Source: JAFASC01 sp034669505 (GTDB lineage: Bacteria > Pseudomonadota > Alphaproteobacteria > Rhizobiales > Beijerinckiaceae). From it: 64,000 nucleotides of DNA. The notes under the pieces were generated by a model, which worked only from the letters and a program-made list of their open reading frames with translations, made no database searches and was not told the DNA's origin. Positions 33,419 through 41,245 of the stretch are shown piece after piece (position 1 is the first letter of the stretch; each line of letters starts with the position of its first letter). Position numbers and translations under genes: made by a program. The stretch is from positions 1 through 64,000 of the forward strand of contig JAXDNJ010000022.1 of assembly GCA_034669505.1 (NCBI GenBank), given 5' to 3'.

Positions 33419-34888
33419 TCAGATGCCGAGTTTCGCTTTCAACAGCGCGTTGACGGCTTGCGGATTGGCCTTGCCGGCCGTGGCTTTCATCGCCTGACCG
33501 ACGAACCATCCGAGCATCGTCGGCTTCTGTTTGGCTTGTGCGACCTTGTCCGGATTGGCGGCGATGATCTGATCGATCGCCGCTTCGATCGCTCCGGTGT
33601 CGGTCACCTGTTTCATGCCGCGGCTCTCGACGAGCGCGCGCGGATCGCCGCCTTCGCTCCAGACAACCTCGAACAGATCCTTGGCGATCTTTCCGGAAAT
33701 CGTGCGGTCGGAGATGAGATCGACGATCGCAGCGAGCTGCGCAGACGAGACGGGCGAGCTGTCGATGGCCTTCCCTTCTTTGTTCAGACGACCGAACAGT
33801 TCGTTGATCACCCAATTGGCCGCGAGTTTGGCGTCGCGCCCCTTGGCGACCGCCTCGAAGAAGTCGGCCGACTCGCGATCGGCGACGAGCACGCCGGCAT
33901 CGTAGGGCGGCAGGCCATATGCGCTGATGAAGCGCGCGCGCTTCTCATCCGGCAGCTCCGGCAGATCCGCCGCAAGCGCGTCGACATAGGCTTGATCGAA
34001 TTGCAGGGGCAGCAAATCGGGATCGGGGAAGTAGCGGTAATCGTGAGCCTCTTCCTTTGACCGCATCGAGCGGGTTTCGCCGCGCGTTGGATCGAAGAGG
34101 CGCGTCTCCTGCTCGATTGCGCCGCCATCTTCGATGATGCCGATCTGGCGGCGCGCTTCCGCTTCGATCGCCTGGCCGATGAAGCGGATCGAGTTGACGT
34201 TCTTGATCTCGCAACGCGTGCCGAGCGGCTCGCCCGGACGGCGCACTGACACGTTCACGTCGGCGCGTAGCGAGCCCTGCTCCATGTTGCCATCGCAGGT
34301 GCCGAGATAGCGCATGATCGTGCGCAGCTTCGAGACATAGGCCCGCGCTTCATCAGCCGAGCGCAGGTCCGGTTTCGAGACGATCTCCATCAGCGCGACA
34401 CCAGAACGGTTGAGATCGACGAAGCTCTCGGTCGCAGACTGGTCGTGCAGCGACTTGCCGGCATCCTGTTCGAGATGCAGCCGCTCGATTCCGACGGGGA
34501 TCTGTTCGGTCGGGGAGATGTCGACGGTCACCTCGCCCTCGCCGACGATCGGGCTCTTATATTGGGAAATCTGATAGCCCTGCGGCAGGTCGGGATAGAA
34601 GTAGTTTTTACGATCGAAGACCGAGGTGAGATTGATCTTCGCCTTGAGCCCGAGGCCGGTGCGCACCGCTTGAGCGATGCATTCCGCATTGATCACCGGC
34701 AACATGCCGGGCATGGCGGCGTCGACAAGCGATACGTGCGAGTTCGGCTCCCCGCCGAATTCGGTCGAAGCTCCCGAGAACAGCTTGGCTCGCGAGGTGA
34801 CCTGCGCATGCACCTCCATGCCGACGATGATTTCCCAATCGCCGGTCGCGCCCTTGATGAGCTTTGCGGGTTTGACGTGCGTGTTCAT
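33419..34888 (-). CDS. gatB: Asp-tRNA(Asn)/Glu-tRNA(Gln) amidotransferase subunit B
   Basis: A 489-residue kinase-like subunit of the GatCAB complex; it phosphorylates the mischarged Glu or Asp on tRNA before amidation. Family hallmarks are IVGMEVHAQVTSRAKLFSGAS, FYPDLPQGYQISQY, the LEQDAGKS loop, VDLNRSGVALMEIVSKPDLRS in parts, and the C-terminal YqeY-like tail (MLGWFVGQAMKATAGKANPQ). ATG 34888 begins MNTHVKPAKL. It is in the same direction as gatCA but cut off from it by an opposite-strand Uma2-family gene. Confidence 0.97.
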   Translation of the reverse strand: MNTHVKPAKLIKGATGDWEIIVGMEVHAQVTSRAKLFSGASTEFGGEPNSHVSLVDAAMPGMLPVINAECIAQAVRTGLGLKAKINLTSVFDRKNYFYPDLPQGYQISQYKSPIVGEGEVTVDISPTEQIPVGIERLHLEQDAGKSLHDQSATESFVDLNRSGVALMEIVSKPDLRSADEARAYVSKLRTIMRYLGTCDGNMEQGSLRADVNVSVRRPGEPLGTRCEIKNVNSIRFIGQAIEAEARRQIGIIEDGGAIEQETRLFDPTRGETRSMRSKEEAHDYRYFPDPDLLPLQFDQAYVDALAADLPELPDEKRARFISAYGLPPYDAGVLVADRESADFFEAVAKGRDAKLAANWVINELFGRLNKEGKAIDSSPVSSAQLAAIVDLISDRTISGKIAKDLFEVVWSEGGDPRALVESRGMKQVTDTGAIEAAIDQIIAANPDKVAQAKQKPTMLGWFVGQAMKATAGKANPQAVNALLKAKLGI

Positions 34889-34995
34889 GGGCGTCTCGTT
34901 TCGTGGGGCGGCCAATCTTCAGGGGGAAGCGGTCTCTATGGGCCTGCTCCACTTCTCTATATAATAGGAGAGCAGGACCCGCCAGGAAGCTTCCG

Positions 34996-35559
34996 ATGAA
35001 CGTCCGCACCGACGTCCGCATGGACAAGGCTCAGTTCTTTGACTGGCTCGAGCACCAGGAGCGCAAGCATGAGCTCGCGGATGGGAGAGTGGTCATGCTG
35101 CCCTATGTGACGCGCCCGCATTCTCTAATCTGCACAAATGTGATTCTCGCCTTGGGAGCGCGGCTCGACCGTACAAAGTTTGGCATCCATGGTGGTGAGT
35201 TTGCGATCGAGACCGGCGAGACGAGCGTCCGGTTTGCCGACATCATGGTGGAACCATTCACCGAGGGAAACGCCCGCTCGACGGCCAACGCACTTCTCCT
35301 CGTCGAAGTCCTCTCGCCCTCGACCATGCACGTCGATTTTCACGAGAAGCTGGACGAGTACAAAGGCCTTGCGGCACTCGGCTCGTACGTGATCTGCGCA
35401 CAGGATGAATCACGCGTATGGGTGTGGACGCGGAGCCAAGGCGCGTGGCCCGACGCGCCCGAGGTGCTCGAGGGATTGAACGCCGCTGTCCAGGTGCCAA
35501 TTCTCGGCATCACTCTGGCGCTTGTGGACATCTATCGCGACATCAGCGCTCGAGGTTAG
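34996..35559 (+). CDS. Uma2 family endonuclease-like protein (DUF820)
   Basis: A 187-residue PD-(D/E)XK-fold protein of the Uma2/DUF820 family. Typical are the N-terminal FDWLEHQERKHELADGRVVML, the central RFADIMVEPF (catalytic aspartate of the SDRPDVAV-type motif), LLVEVLSPSTMHVDFHEKLDEYK (E-x-K like motif plus conserved ExLSPST) and YVICAQDE. Nuclease activity is predicted for the fold but rarely shown. Hundreds of copies occur in cyanobacteria and scattered copies in other groups, often with mobile DNA. A ribosome site AGGAAG precedes ATG 34996. The 3' end overlaps convergent gatA by 17 bp. Confidence 0.88.
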   Translation: MNVRTDVRMDKAQFFDWLEHQERKHELADGRVVMLPYVTRPHSLICTNVILALGARLDRTKFGIHGGEFAIETGETSVRFADIMVEPFTEGNARSTANALLLVEVLSPSTMHVDFHEKLDEYKGLAALGSYVICAQDESRVWVWTRSQGAWPDAPEVLEGLNAAVQVPILGITLALVDIYRDISARG

Positions 35560-37138
35560 CGCCCCAGTCGGGATCCGCTGGATCGGTAAGATCGGCTCCC
35601 GGCGCGACTTGGACAGTCCCTTTCATGAAGCCGAAGAGCGGATGAGGTTTGTCTTGCGCCCGCCACCAGCGCTCCGGCCATGCCGCCTTTGGCGCGGCGT
35701 CCTCGACCACCTGCGCCAGCGCGAACAGCATCTCCTCGTCGAAAGGACGCCCGATCAGCTGAAGCCCAAGCGGCAGGCCGTCCTTGTCGAGACCTCCGGG
35801 AACGGCGATGCCCGGCAGGCCGGCCATGTTCACGGTCACCGTGAAGATATCGTTCAGATACATCTCGACGGGATCGGCCGAACCTTTTTCGCCGATCGCG
35901 AACGCCGGTGACGGCGTCGCCGGTGTCAGGATCGCATCGACGCCTTGGTCGAACGCCTCCTCGAAATCGCGCTTGATCAGCGTGCGGACCTTCTGCGCCC
36001 GCACGTAATACGCATCGTAGTAGCCGGCAGAGAGGACGTAAGTGCCGATCATGATGCGTCGGCGCACCTCGCGCCCAAAGCCTTCGGCACGCGTCTTCTC
36101 GTACATCTCAAGCACGTCCTTGCCCGGCACGCGCAGGCCGTAGCGCACGCCGTCATAGCGCGCGAGGTTCGACGAGGCCTCTGCCGGCGCGACAATATAA
36201 TAGGCGGGCAGCGCGTGCTTCGTGTGCGGCAGCGAGATGTCGACGATCTCGGCGCCGGCATCGTGCAGCCAGGCGATGCCGCTCTGCCAGAGCGCTTCGA
36301 TCTCGCTCGACATACCGTCAAGCCGGTACTCCTTGGGAATGCCGATCTTCTTGCCTTTGATCGAATGCCCGACCGCGGCTTCGTAGTCGGGCACCGCTCG
36401 ATCAACGGACGTCGAGTCCTTCGGATCATGTCCCGCCATCGAGCGCAGCATAATCGCCGCGTCCCGTACATTGCGCGCGATCGGTCCCGCCTGATCCAGC
36501 GACGAGGCGAACGCAACAATGCCCCAGCGCGAGCAGCGCCCGTATGTCGGCTTGATGCCGACCGTGCCGGTGAAGGCTGCCGGCTGCCGGATCGAACCGC
36601 CGGTGTCGGTTGCAGTGGCGCCGAGACAAAGCCGCGCCGCAACCGCCGCAGCCGAACCGCCGGACGAACCGCCGGGAACGAGCTTCGCGTCCGATCCCTT
36701 GCGGCGCCACGGCGACACGACCGGCCCGAAGGCGCTCGTCTCGTTGGACGAGCCCATCGCGAATTCGTCGAGATTGAGCTTGCCGAGCATCACCGCGCCA
36801 TCGCGCCAGAGCTGCGAAGTCACGGTCGATTCATACGGCGGCACGAAGCCATCGAGGATGCGGCTCGCAGCCGTCGTCTCGATGCCTTCAGTGCAATAGA
36901 GATCCTTAATGCCGAGCGGCAGGCCTTCGAGCGGCCGCCTCTCGCCACGCGCAAGGCGCTCGTCGGACGCCTTCGCCATGGCCAGCGCGCGATCCGGCAT
37001 TTCCTTCAGGAATGCATTCAGCGGCCGCGCCGCTTCGATCGCCGCGAGGTGCGCCTCAGTGAGCTCGGTGGCGCAAAATTTCCGCGCCTTCAGCCCGTCG
37101 CGGGCTTCGGCGAGCGTGAGATTGGTGAGATCGCTCAT
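35543..37138 (-). CDS. gatA: Asp-tRNA(Asn)/Glu-tRNA(Gln) amidotransferase subunit A
   Basis: A 531-residue glutaminase of the amidase-signature family supplying ammonia to GatB. The Ser-cisSer-Lys triad lies in LGIKDLYCTEG (Lys), DTGGSIRQPAAF (cis-Ser) and PGGSSGGSAAAVAA region (nucleophile strand). The C-terminal part with NMAGLPGIAVPGG and LQLIGRPFDEEML is standard. ATG 37138 (MSDLTNLTL) is the likely start; a GTG at 37153 would overlap the gatC stop by 4 bp, so translational coupling with gatC is possible either way. Confidence 0.97.
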   Translation of the reverse strand: MSDLTNLTLAEARDGLKARKFCATELTEAHLAAIEAARPLNAFLKEMPDRALAMAKASDERLARGERRPLEGLPLGIKDLYCTEGIETTAASRILDGFVPPYESTVTSQLWRDGAVMLGKLNLDEFAMGSSNETSAFGPVVSPWRRKGSDAKLVPGGSSGGSAAAVAARLCLGATATDTGGSIRQPAAFTGTVGIKPTYGRCSRWGIVAFASSLDQAGPIARNVRDAAIMLRSMAGHDPKDSTSVDRAVPDYEAAVGHSIKGKKIGIPKEYRLDGMSSEIEALWQSGIAWLHDAGAEIVDISLPHTKHALPAYYIVAPAEASSNLARYDGVRYGLRVPGKDVLEMYEKTRAEGFGREVRRRIMIGTYVLSAGYYDAYYVRAQKVRTLIKRDFEEAFDQGVDAILTPATPSPAFAIGEKGSADPVEMYLNDIFTVTVNMAGLPGIAVPGGLDKDGLPLGLQLIGRPFDEEMLFALAQVVEDAAPKAAWPERWWRAQDKPHPLFGFMKGTVQVAPGADLTDPADPDWGANLER

Positions 37139-37149
37139 ATCGGCAGCCG

Positions 37150-37437
37150 TCACTCGACGACTTTTGGCACGACGAAGAAGTGGTCCTCGCGCCGCGGCGC
37201 GTTGGCGATGATCTCGTCGGCGATGAAGCCGTCGGTCACCTCGTCCGCGCGCTTCTTCAGCTGCATCGGCGTGACCGACGTCATCGGCTCGATGTTCTCG
37301 ACGTCGACGCCACGCAATTGCTCGACAAAGGCGAGGATGGCGTTCAGCTCCGACTGAAGATGCGCCACTTCTTCATCCTGGACGGAAATGCGCGAGAGGT
37401 GCGCGATGCGCCGGACGGTCGCGGTATCAACCGACAT
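37150..37437 (-). CDS. gatC: Asp-tRNA(Asn)/Glu-tRNA(Gln) amidotransferase subunit C
   Basis: A 95-residue GatC, the small belt that holds GatA to GatB. The family pattern is clear: MSVDTATVRRIAHLSRISV at the N-terminus, LNAILAFVEQLRGVDVENIEP, the proline-rich MTSVTPMQLKKR, then the C-terminal IIANAPRREDHFFVVPKVVE strand. It heads the gatCA pair. The upstream gene (UPF0173) ends about 30 bp before its start and faces the same way. Confidence 0.97.
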   Translation of the reverse strand: MSVDTATVRRIAHLSRISVQDEEVAHLQSELNAILAFVEQLRGVDVENIEPMTSVTPMQLKKRADEVTDGFIADEIIANAPRREDHFFVVPKVVE

Positions 37438-37470
37438 GTCGTCTCCGGGGGTAAGAGGCGGTGGGCCGCG

Positions 37471-38169
37471 TCAGACTTCGACGCTCTCGCCGATCTTCGG
37501 CACATGAACGCGCGTCTGCGATCCCGCCATCGCCGCGACGAATGCGCTCGCGTCCGGCGCAAGCACGTCGAAGGTGCCGTAGTGGCAGGGAAAGACCGCG
37601 TCGAAATGGAAGAAGCGCTTCAGAGCGAACGCCGCGCTATGTCCGCCCATCGTGAAGCGGTCGCCGACCGGCACCATGCCGATCTTCGGCTGATGGATTT
37701 CGTCGATCAGCGCCATATCGCCGAACATACCGGTGTCACCCATGTGATAGACGACCGGCGTGCCCTGGAACTTGATGACGAGCCCGTTGGGATTGCCGAG
37801 ATAGATCGACTTACCGTCCTTCACCGTGCCGGAGGAATGCAGCGCCTGCGTGAACGTCACTGTAAACGAGCCGCACGAGACCGTGCCGCCGGTATTGCCG
37901 GGATTGATGTTCTTCACGCCCTGCTCGGCGAGGAACATGCAGACTTCGAAATTGGACACCACCTGCGCATTGGTCTTCGTCGCGATGGCGACCGTGTCGC
38001 CGATGTGGTCGTCGTGGCCATGCGTGAGCAGAATGTGCGTCACGCCGGCCGACGCCTCCTCCACCCTGCCCTTGAACTTCGCGTTGCCGCTCAGGAACGG
38101 ATCGATGAGAACGACCGTCTTGCCCTCGTCCAGGCGGAAAGCGGAATGGCCGAGCCACGTGATCTTCAT
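37471..38169 (-). CDS. UPF0173 metal-dependent hydrolase
   Basis: A 232-residue metallo-beta-lactamase-fold protein (UPF0173/YtkL-like). MKITWLGHSAFRL starts the fold, the dinuclear metal site is LLTHGHDDHIGD (HGHDDH at 50-55), further ligands are in ALHSSG, YHMGDTGMFGDM and FPCHYGTFD. The natural substrate is unknown. Start 38169 (MKITWLG) is well defined by the fold. It sits between ruvX and gatC, a frequent alphaproteobacterial neighbourhood. Confidence 0.94.
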   Translation of the reverse strand: MKITWLGHSAFRLDEGKTVVLIDPFLSGNAKFKGRVEEASAGVTHILLTHGHDDHIGDTVAIATKTNAQVVSNFEVCMFLAEQGVKNINPGNTGGTVSCGSFTVTFTQALHSSGTVKDGKSIYLGNPNGLVIKFQGTPVVYHMGDTGMFGDMALIDEIHQPKIGMVPVGDRFTMGGHSAAFALKRFFHFDAVFPCHYGTFDVLAPDASAFVAAMAGSQTRVHVPKIGESVEV

Positions 38170-38286
38170 GGGGGCAGCGCTCCTTTTCGAGTGAGCGCAG
38201 ATAAACCACGCGGCGCGCGCCTGCAATCTTCGCCGCTTGCGCGGCGGCTTGCGCCCCCGCGCCCCGGCTCATGCTAGGCGTCGCAG

Positions 38287-38763
38287 ATGGGCGCTCAGGT
38301 CCTCACGCTGGAAGAACTTGCGCCGGGTCTCTTCCGTTTCGACCGGTTGATGGGGCTCGACATCGGCACGAAAACGATCGGTCTCGCGCTGTCGGACGTC
38401 GAGCGCCGTCTGGCCTCGCCGCTCGACACGATCCGCCGCACCCGTTTTTCGCAAGATGCCGCGATCCTGCTGAAGCGCGCCGCGGAATTCCAGGTGACCG
38501 CACTTGTGGTCGGCCTGCCGCTGAACATGGACGGCAGCGAGGGGCCGCGCGTGCAGTCGACGCGCGCCTTCGTGCGCAATTTGCCCGCCTCCGTCTCCGT
38601 CTCCTACTGGGACGAGCGGCTGTCGACCGCGGCGGTGACGCGCGAGTTGATCGCGCAGGACGCCTCGCGGCAGAAGCGCGCGGCGGTCGTCGACCGCATG
38701 GCCGCCGCCTACATCCTGCAGGGCGCGCTCGACCGGCTGGCCAACATCGTCGCGCAGAAGTGA
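38287..38763 (+). CDS. ruvX: putative pre-16S rRNA nuclease/Holliday-junction resolvase YqgF
   Basis: A 158-residue RNase H-like fold protein of the YqgF/RuvX family, needed for 16S rRNA 5' maturation and proposed as a resolvase. Asp25 in MGLDIGTKTIGLALSD is the first catalytic residue, VVGLPLNMDGSEGPR is the middle motif, and YWDERLSTAAVTREL plus VVDRMAAAYILQ carry the remaining acidic residues. It is slightly longer than usual at the N-terminus (about 22 residues before the first strand). Divergent from the UPF0173 gene. Confidence 0.94.
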   Translation: MGAQVLTLEELAPGLFRFDRLMGLDIGTKTIGLALSDVERRLASPLDTIRRTRFSQDAAILLKRAAEFQVTALVVGLPLNMDGSEGPRVQSTRAFVRNLPASVSVSYWDERLSTAAVTRELIAQDASRQKRAAVVDRMAAAYILQGALDRLANIVAQK

Positions 38764-38764
38764 G

Positions 38765-38788
38765 AAGGGGCTCCGCTGGGAGCCCCTT
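38765..38788. terminator. terminator hairpin after ruvX
   Basis: Perfect 10-bp arms AAGGGGCTCC/GGAGCCCCTT with a 4-nt loop, directly after the ruvX stop and before the convergent Gly/Tyr-rich gene's stop. Both strands give T/A-rich edges only 2 nt long, so strength is uncertain. Confidence 0.7.
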
Positions 38789-38798
38789 CGAGTGTGCC

Positions 38799-39161
38799 TC
38801 AGTAGGGATATCCGTAGCCGTAGCCACCGTAGGCGGGATAGCCGTAGCCGCCGCCGTAGCCATAGGCGGGGTAGCCATAGCCGCCGCCATAATAGGGGGC
38901 CGCGGTAGCTGCTGCCGCGGCAGCGCCGAGGACGCCAAGGCCGACCGCTGCGCCGAGCGCCGGGCCGCCCCAGCCGCGGCGGTAGCCGCGATTATAGCCA
39001 TAGCGGCGATAGCGATACTGCACGTCGGTCAGCTGCGAGGGCGTATCCACCGTCGCCTTGGGCGCGATTCCCATCGGAGCGGCGGAGGCCGACCCGGCCC
39101 CAATTTCAAACGCGGCCAGAGCAAGTGCCCCTGCCAGCGGAACGATGATCTTCCTGTTCAT
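38799..39161 (-). CDS. secreted glycine/tyrosine-rich protein
   Basis: A 120-residue exported protein. The signal peptide (IIVPLAGALALAAFEIGAGSASA) is followed by a short charged part, an RRYGYNRGYRRGWGG linker, an alanine/glycine hydrophobic stretch (ALGAAVGLGVLGAAAAAATAA) and a C-terminal tail of repeated GGGYGYPAYGY units. Such YGYP/GYRR-tailed proteins are common in Bradyrhizobium-like genomes and have no known function; surface or envelope location is likely. ATG 39161 has GGAG 6 nt upstream (an upstream ATG at 39173 is less well placed). Confidence 0.8.
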   Translation of the reverse strand: MNRKIIVPLAGALALAAFEIGAGSASAAPMGIAPKATVDTPSQLTDVQYRYRRYGYNRGYRRGWGGPALGAAVGLGVLGAAAAAATAAPYYGGGYGYPAYGYGGGYGYPAYGGYGYGYPY

Positions 39162-39289
39162 CTTTGACTCCATTCACATTGCCCTCGCGCGGACGCGAGA
39201 GATTGCTCCGTGAAAGCGCGCGGCTAGGCCATTCGTTCCGGGGGCGCGGCGTTAAATTCCCTGTAAGGTGAACGCTCTGGCGCCCGGGA

Positions 39290-40531
39290 TCAGTCGGGGA
39301 CGAGCGCGACGAGATCGCCGCCATAGCGGGCGAGGCGGCCGGCGACTTCGAGCTCGAACAGCAGCGCCCGTACCTCCGATGCCGGACATTCCATCGCGCG
39401 GACGAGATCGTCGACATTGACCGGCGCCGGACCGAGCAGCGCGACAAGCCGGGCGCGGGCGTCCCCGGCCGGCCGTGGTGCGCGGCCATTGCCGCCGGGC
39501 GCCGGCGATGACGCCGCGGCCGGCCCCTCCTCCTCGGCGCTCCAGGCGAGCGGCCCCGGCGCGTCCGCCTGCCCCTCCTCGCCGAAGAGATCGAGCTCGT
39601 CCCAGAGCCGCTCCTTGCTCTCGGGCGCCGGCTCCGCCTCGGTGAAAAGATCGTCCGGCTTGCGCCCCAGGAGCGGCGCCAGCGCCGCCTCGACGTCCTC
39701 GACCCGGGTGCAGAGCGTCGCGCCCTCGCGCAGGAGATCGTTGGTGCCCTCCGCGCGCGGATCGAGCGGCGACCCCGGCACGGCGAAGACCTCGCGCCCC
39801 TGCTCGCTCGCGAACCGCGCCGTGATCAGCGAGCCGGAGCGGCGCGCCGCCTCGACCACCACCGTGCCGAGCGCCAGGCCGGAGACGATGCGGTTGCGGC
39901 GCGGAAAATCGCGGCCGCGCGGCTCCCAGGTGAGCGGCATTTCCGAGACGATCGCGCCTTTGTCGGCGATGTCGTCGATGAGCGGCGCGTGCTCGGCCGG
40001 ATAGGGCCGCGCATGGCCACCGGCGAGCACCGCGACCGTGCCGGTCGCCAGACTGCCGCGATGGGCGGCAAGATCGATCCCGCGCGCGAGCCCCGAGACG
40101 ATGACGAAGCCGGCCCGGCCGAGTCCGCGCGCGAGGCGATCGGTGAAGGCGAGGCCCGCCGCCGAGGCGTTGCGCGAGCCGACGATCGCCACCGCCGGCT
40201 CGGCCAGCGCGCTCCCCTGCCCGCGCATGGCGATGAGCGGCGGCGCCGCGTCGATGGCGCGGAGCGCGGCGGGATAGTCCGCCTCGCCAAGGGCGATGAA
40301 GCGGACGCCGATCGCGGTCGCGGCGGCCATTTCGGCTTCGGCCTCAGTGCGCGTGGCGAGCTTGATCGCGCGGCCCGACGCGTTGCGCTTGATGAGGCCG
40401 GGCAGCGCCTCCAGCGCCGCGCCGGCGCCGCCGAAGCGGTTCAGGAGCGTTCGGAACGTGCGCGGCCCGACATTCTCGCAGCGTATGAGCTGCAGCCAAT
40501 CGAGCCGCTGTTCATCGGTGAGGCGCGGCAT
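39290..40531 (-). CDS. dprA: DNA-processing protein DprA
   Basis: A 413-residue DprA/Smf protein that loads RecA on incoming single-stranded DNA during natural transformation. The Rossmann-like core has VAIVGSRNASAAGLAF, FVIVSGLARGIDLAAHRGSL, TVAVLAGG and the ExP-type GAIVSEMPLTWEPRGRDFPRRNRIVSGL. The N-terminal SAM-like helix region and C-terminal winged helix (PVNVDDLVRAMECPASEVRALL) are present, with an acidic/Pro linker about residues 300-350. No other competence genes are in the window. Confidence 0.96.
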   Translation of the reverse strand: MPRLTDEQRLDWLQLIRCENVGPRTFRTLLNRFGGAGAALEALPGLIKRNASGRAIKLATRTEAEAEMAAATAIGVRFIALGEADYPAALRAIDAAPPLIAMRGQGSALAEPAVAIVGSRNASAAGLAFTDRLARGLGRAGFVIVSGLARGIDLAAHRGSLATGTVAVLAGGHARPYPAEHAPLIDDIADKGAIVSEMPLTWEPRGRDFPRRNRIVSGLALGTVVVEAARRSGSLITARFASEQGREVFAVPGSPLDPRAEGTNDLLREGATLCTRVEDVEAALAPLLGRKPDDLFTEAEPAPESKERLWDELDLFGEEGQADAPGPLAWSAEEEGPAAASSPAPGGNGRAPRPAGDARARLVALLGPAPVNVDDLVRAMECPASEVRALLFELEVAGRLARYGGDLVALVPD

Positions 40532-40580
40532 TGCGTGCGCAGGCTAATGGCAAGCGCGCGTTGGCGCTACTGAGGCGGGT

Positions 40581-40793
40581 TCACTCGGCCGCGCTCGCCG
40601 AAGGCAGCGCAATCGTCTCGACCTTCGACAGATCGAGCTTGTCCGAGGCGTGATCGATGTCGAAGCCGACGACGTCACCCTTGTCATCGAGATCGACGTT
40701 GAGGCCTTCGACGATCTCCCGCGTCCGCGTTCCCGGCGTGCTTTTCAGTTCGATATAGAGGCTGTCCGTTTCGGGATAATAATGCAGCTTCAT
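40581..40793 (-). CDS. DUF2283 domain-containing protein
   Basis: A 70-residue protein that matches DUF2283: MKLHYYPETDSLYIELKSTPG, EIVEGLNVDLDDKGDVVGFDID and a C-terminal LDLSKVETIALP. This small beta-sandwich-like family is found in many bacteria and is sometimes encoded next to toxin-antitoxin partners, but no partner is visible here. It is the last ordinary gene before the repeat-rich edge of the methyltransferase island. Confidence 0.88.
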   Translation of the reverse strand: MKLHYYPETDSLYIELKSTPGTRTREIVEGLNVDLDDKGDVVGFDIDHASDKLDLSKVETIALPSASAAE

Positions 40794-40844
40794 CGTTCGT
40801 CCTCGCGGAAATCACGGTCGGCCGCGCCAATGCGCACCTTAGCG

Positions 40845-40937
40845 CGTCATGGCCGCGCTCGGCCCGGCCATCCACGACAGTCCCGTGGATCGGCGGCTTT
40901 GCCTTCGTGGATACCCGGCCCAAGGCCGGGCATGACG
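40845..40937. repeat. palindromic intergenic repeat (CGTCATGGCC family)
   Basis: Starts CGTCATGGCCGCGCTCGGCC and ends GGCCGGGCATGACG, with an inner ATCCACG/CGTGGAT pair. This inverted-repeat element resembles the common CGTCATGGCCGGGCTTGTCCCGGCCATCCACG repeat of Bradyrhizobium-like genomes. It borders the foreign island on its left. Confidence 0.85.
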
Positions 40938-41064
40938 GACCCCAACGTGTGCGCCGCTGCTCCGCAAGGGGGAAGGGTTCGCCAACGATTCCGCGCGACG
41001 CGCTCTCACCCAATCATCGCGTCGGCGCGCCGCGCCCTGCACGCGACGGAACGATCTGCGCAAA

Positions 41065-41138
41065 GTCAAGGCCGCACAGATTTATCTGCGCGCCGGCTTT
41101 GAAAAAGCCCGGCATGAGGCAAGCCTCATGGCCTTGAC
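41065..41138. other. 74-nt cloverleaf-forming sequence
   Basis: An outer 9-bp perfect stem (GTCAAGGCC 41065-41073 with GGCCTTGAC 41130-41138) closes three consecutive hairpins with no unpaired linkers. Hairpin A (74-91) is CAGAT-TT-ATCTG extended across one mismatch; hairpin B (92-113) is GCCGGCTTT-GAA-AAAGCC(C)GGC with one bulged C; hairpin C (114-129) is ATGAGGC-AA-GCCTCAT. No tRNA consensus is present. It may be a structured RNA, a cruciform recombination site or a miniature element; it lies 107 bp before the methyltransferase start. Confidence 0.6.
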
Positions 41139-41245
41139 CGAAAAAGAGAGGTGGGGGCCGTCTAAATGCCTCTACTCAAGCTCGCGCCAACAATGCTAAA
41201 AGGAGTGACAGGCGAGCTGGCCGAGACGGCAGTTGAGAAGAGACA

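Noticed and set aside
34608..35027. Frame crossing the gatB start region
   Set aside because: Shadow of gatB in another frame, Arg/His-rich, no support.
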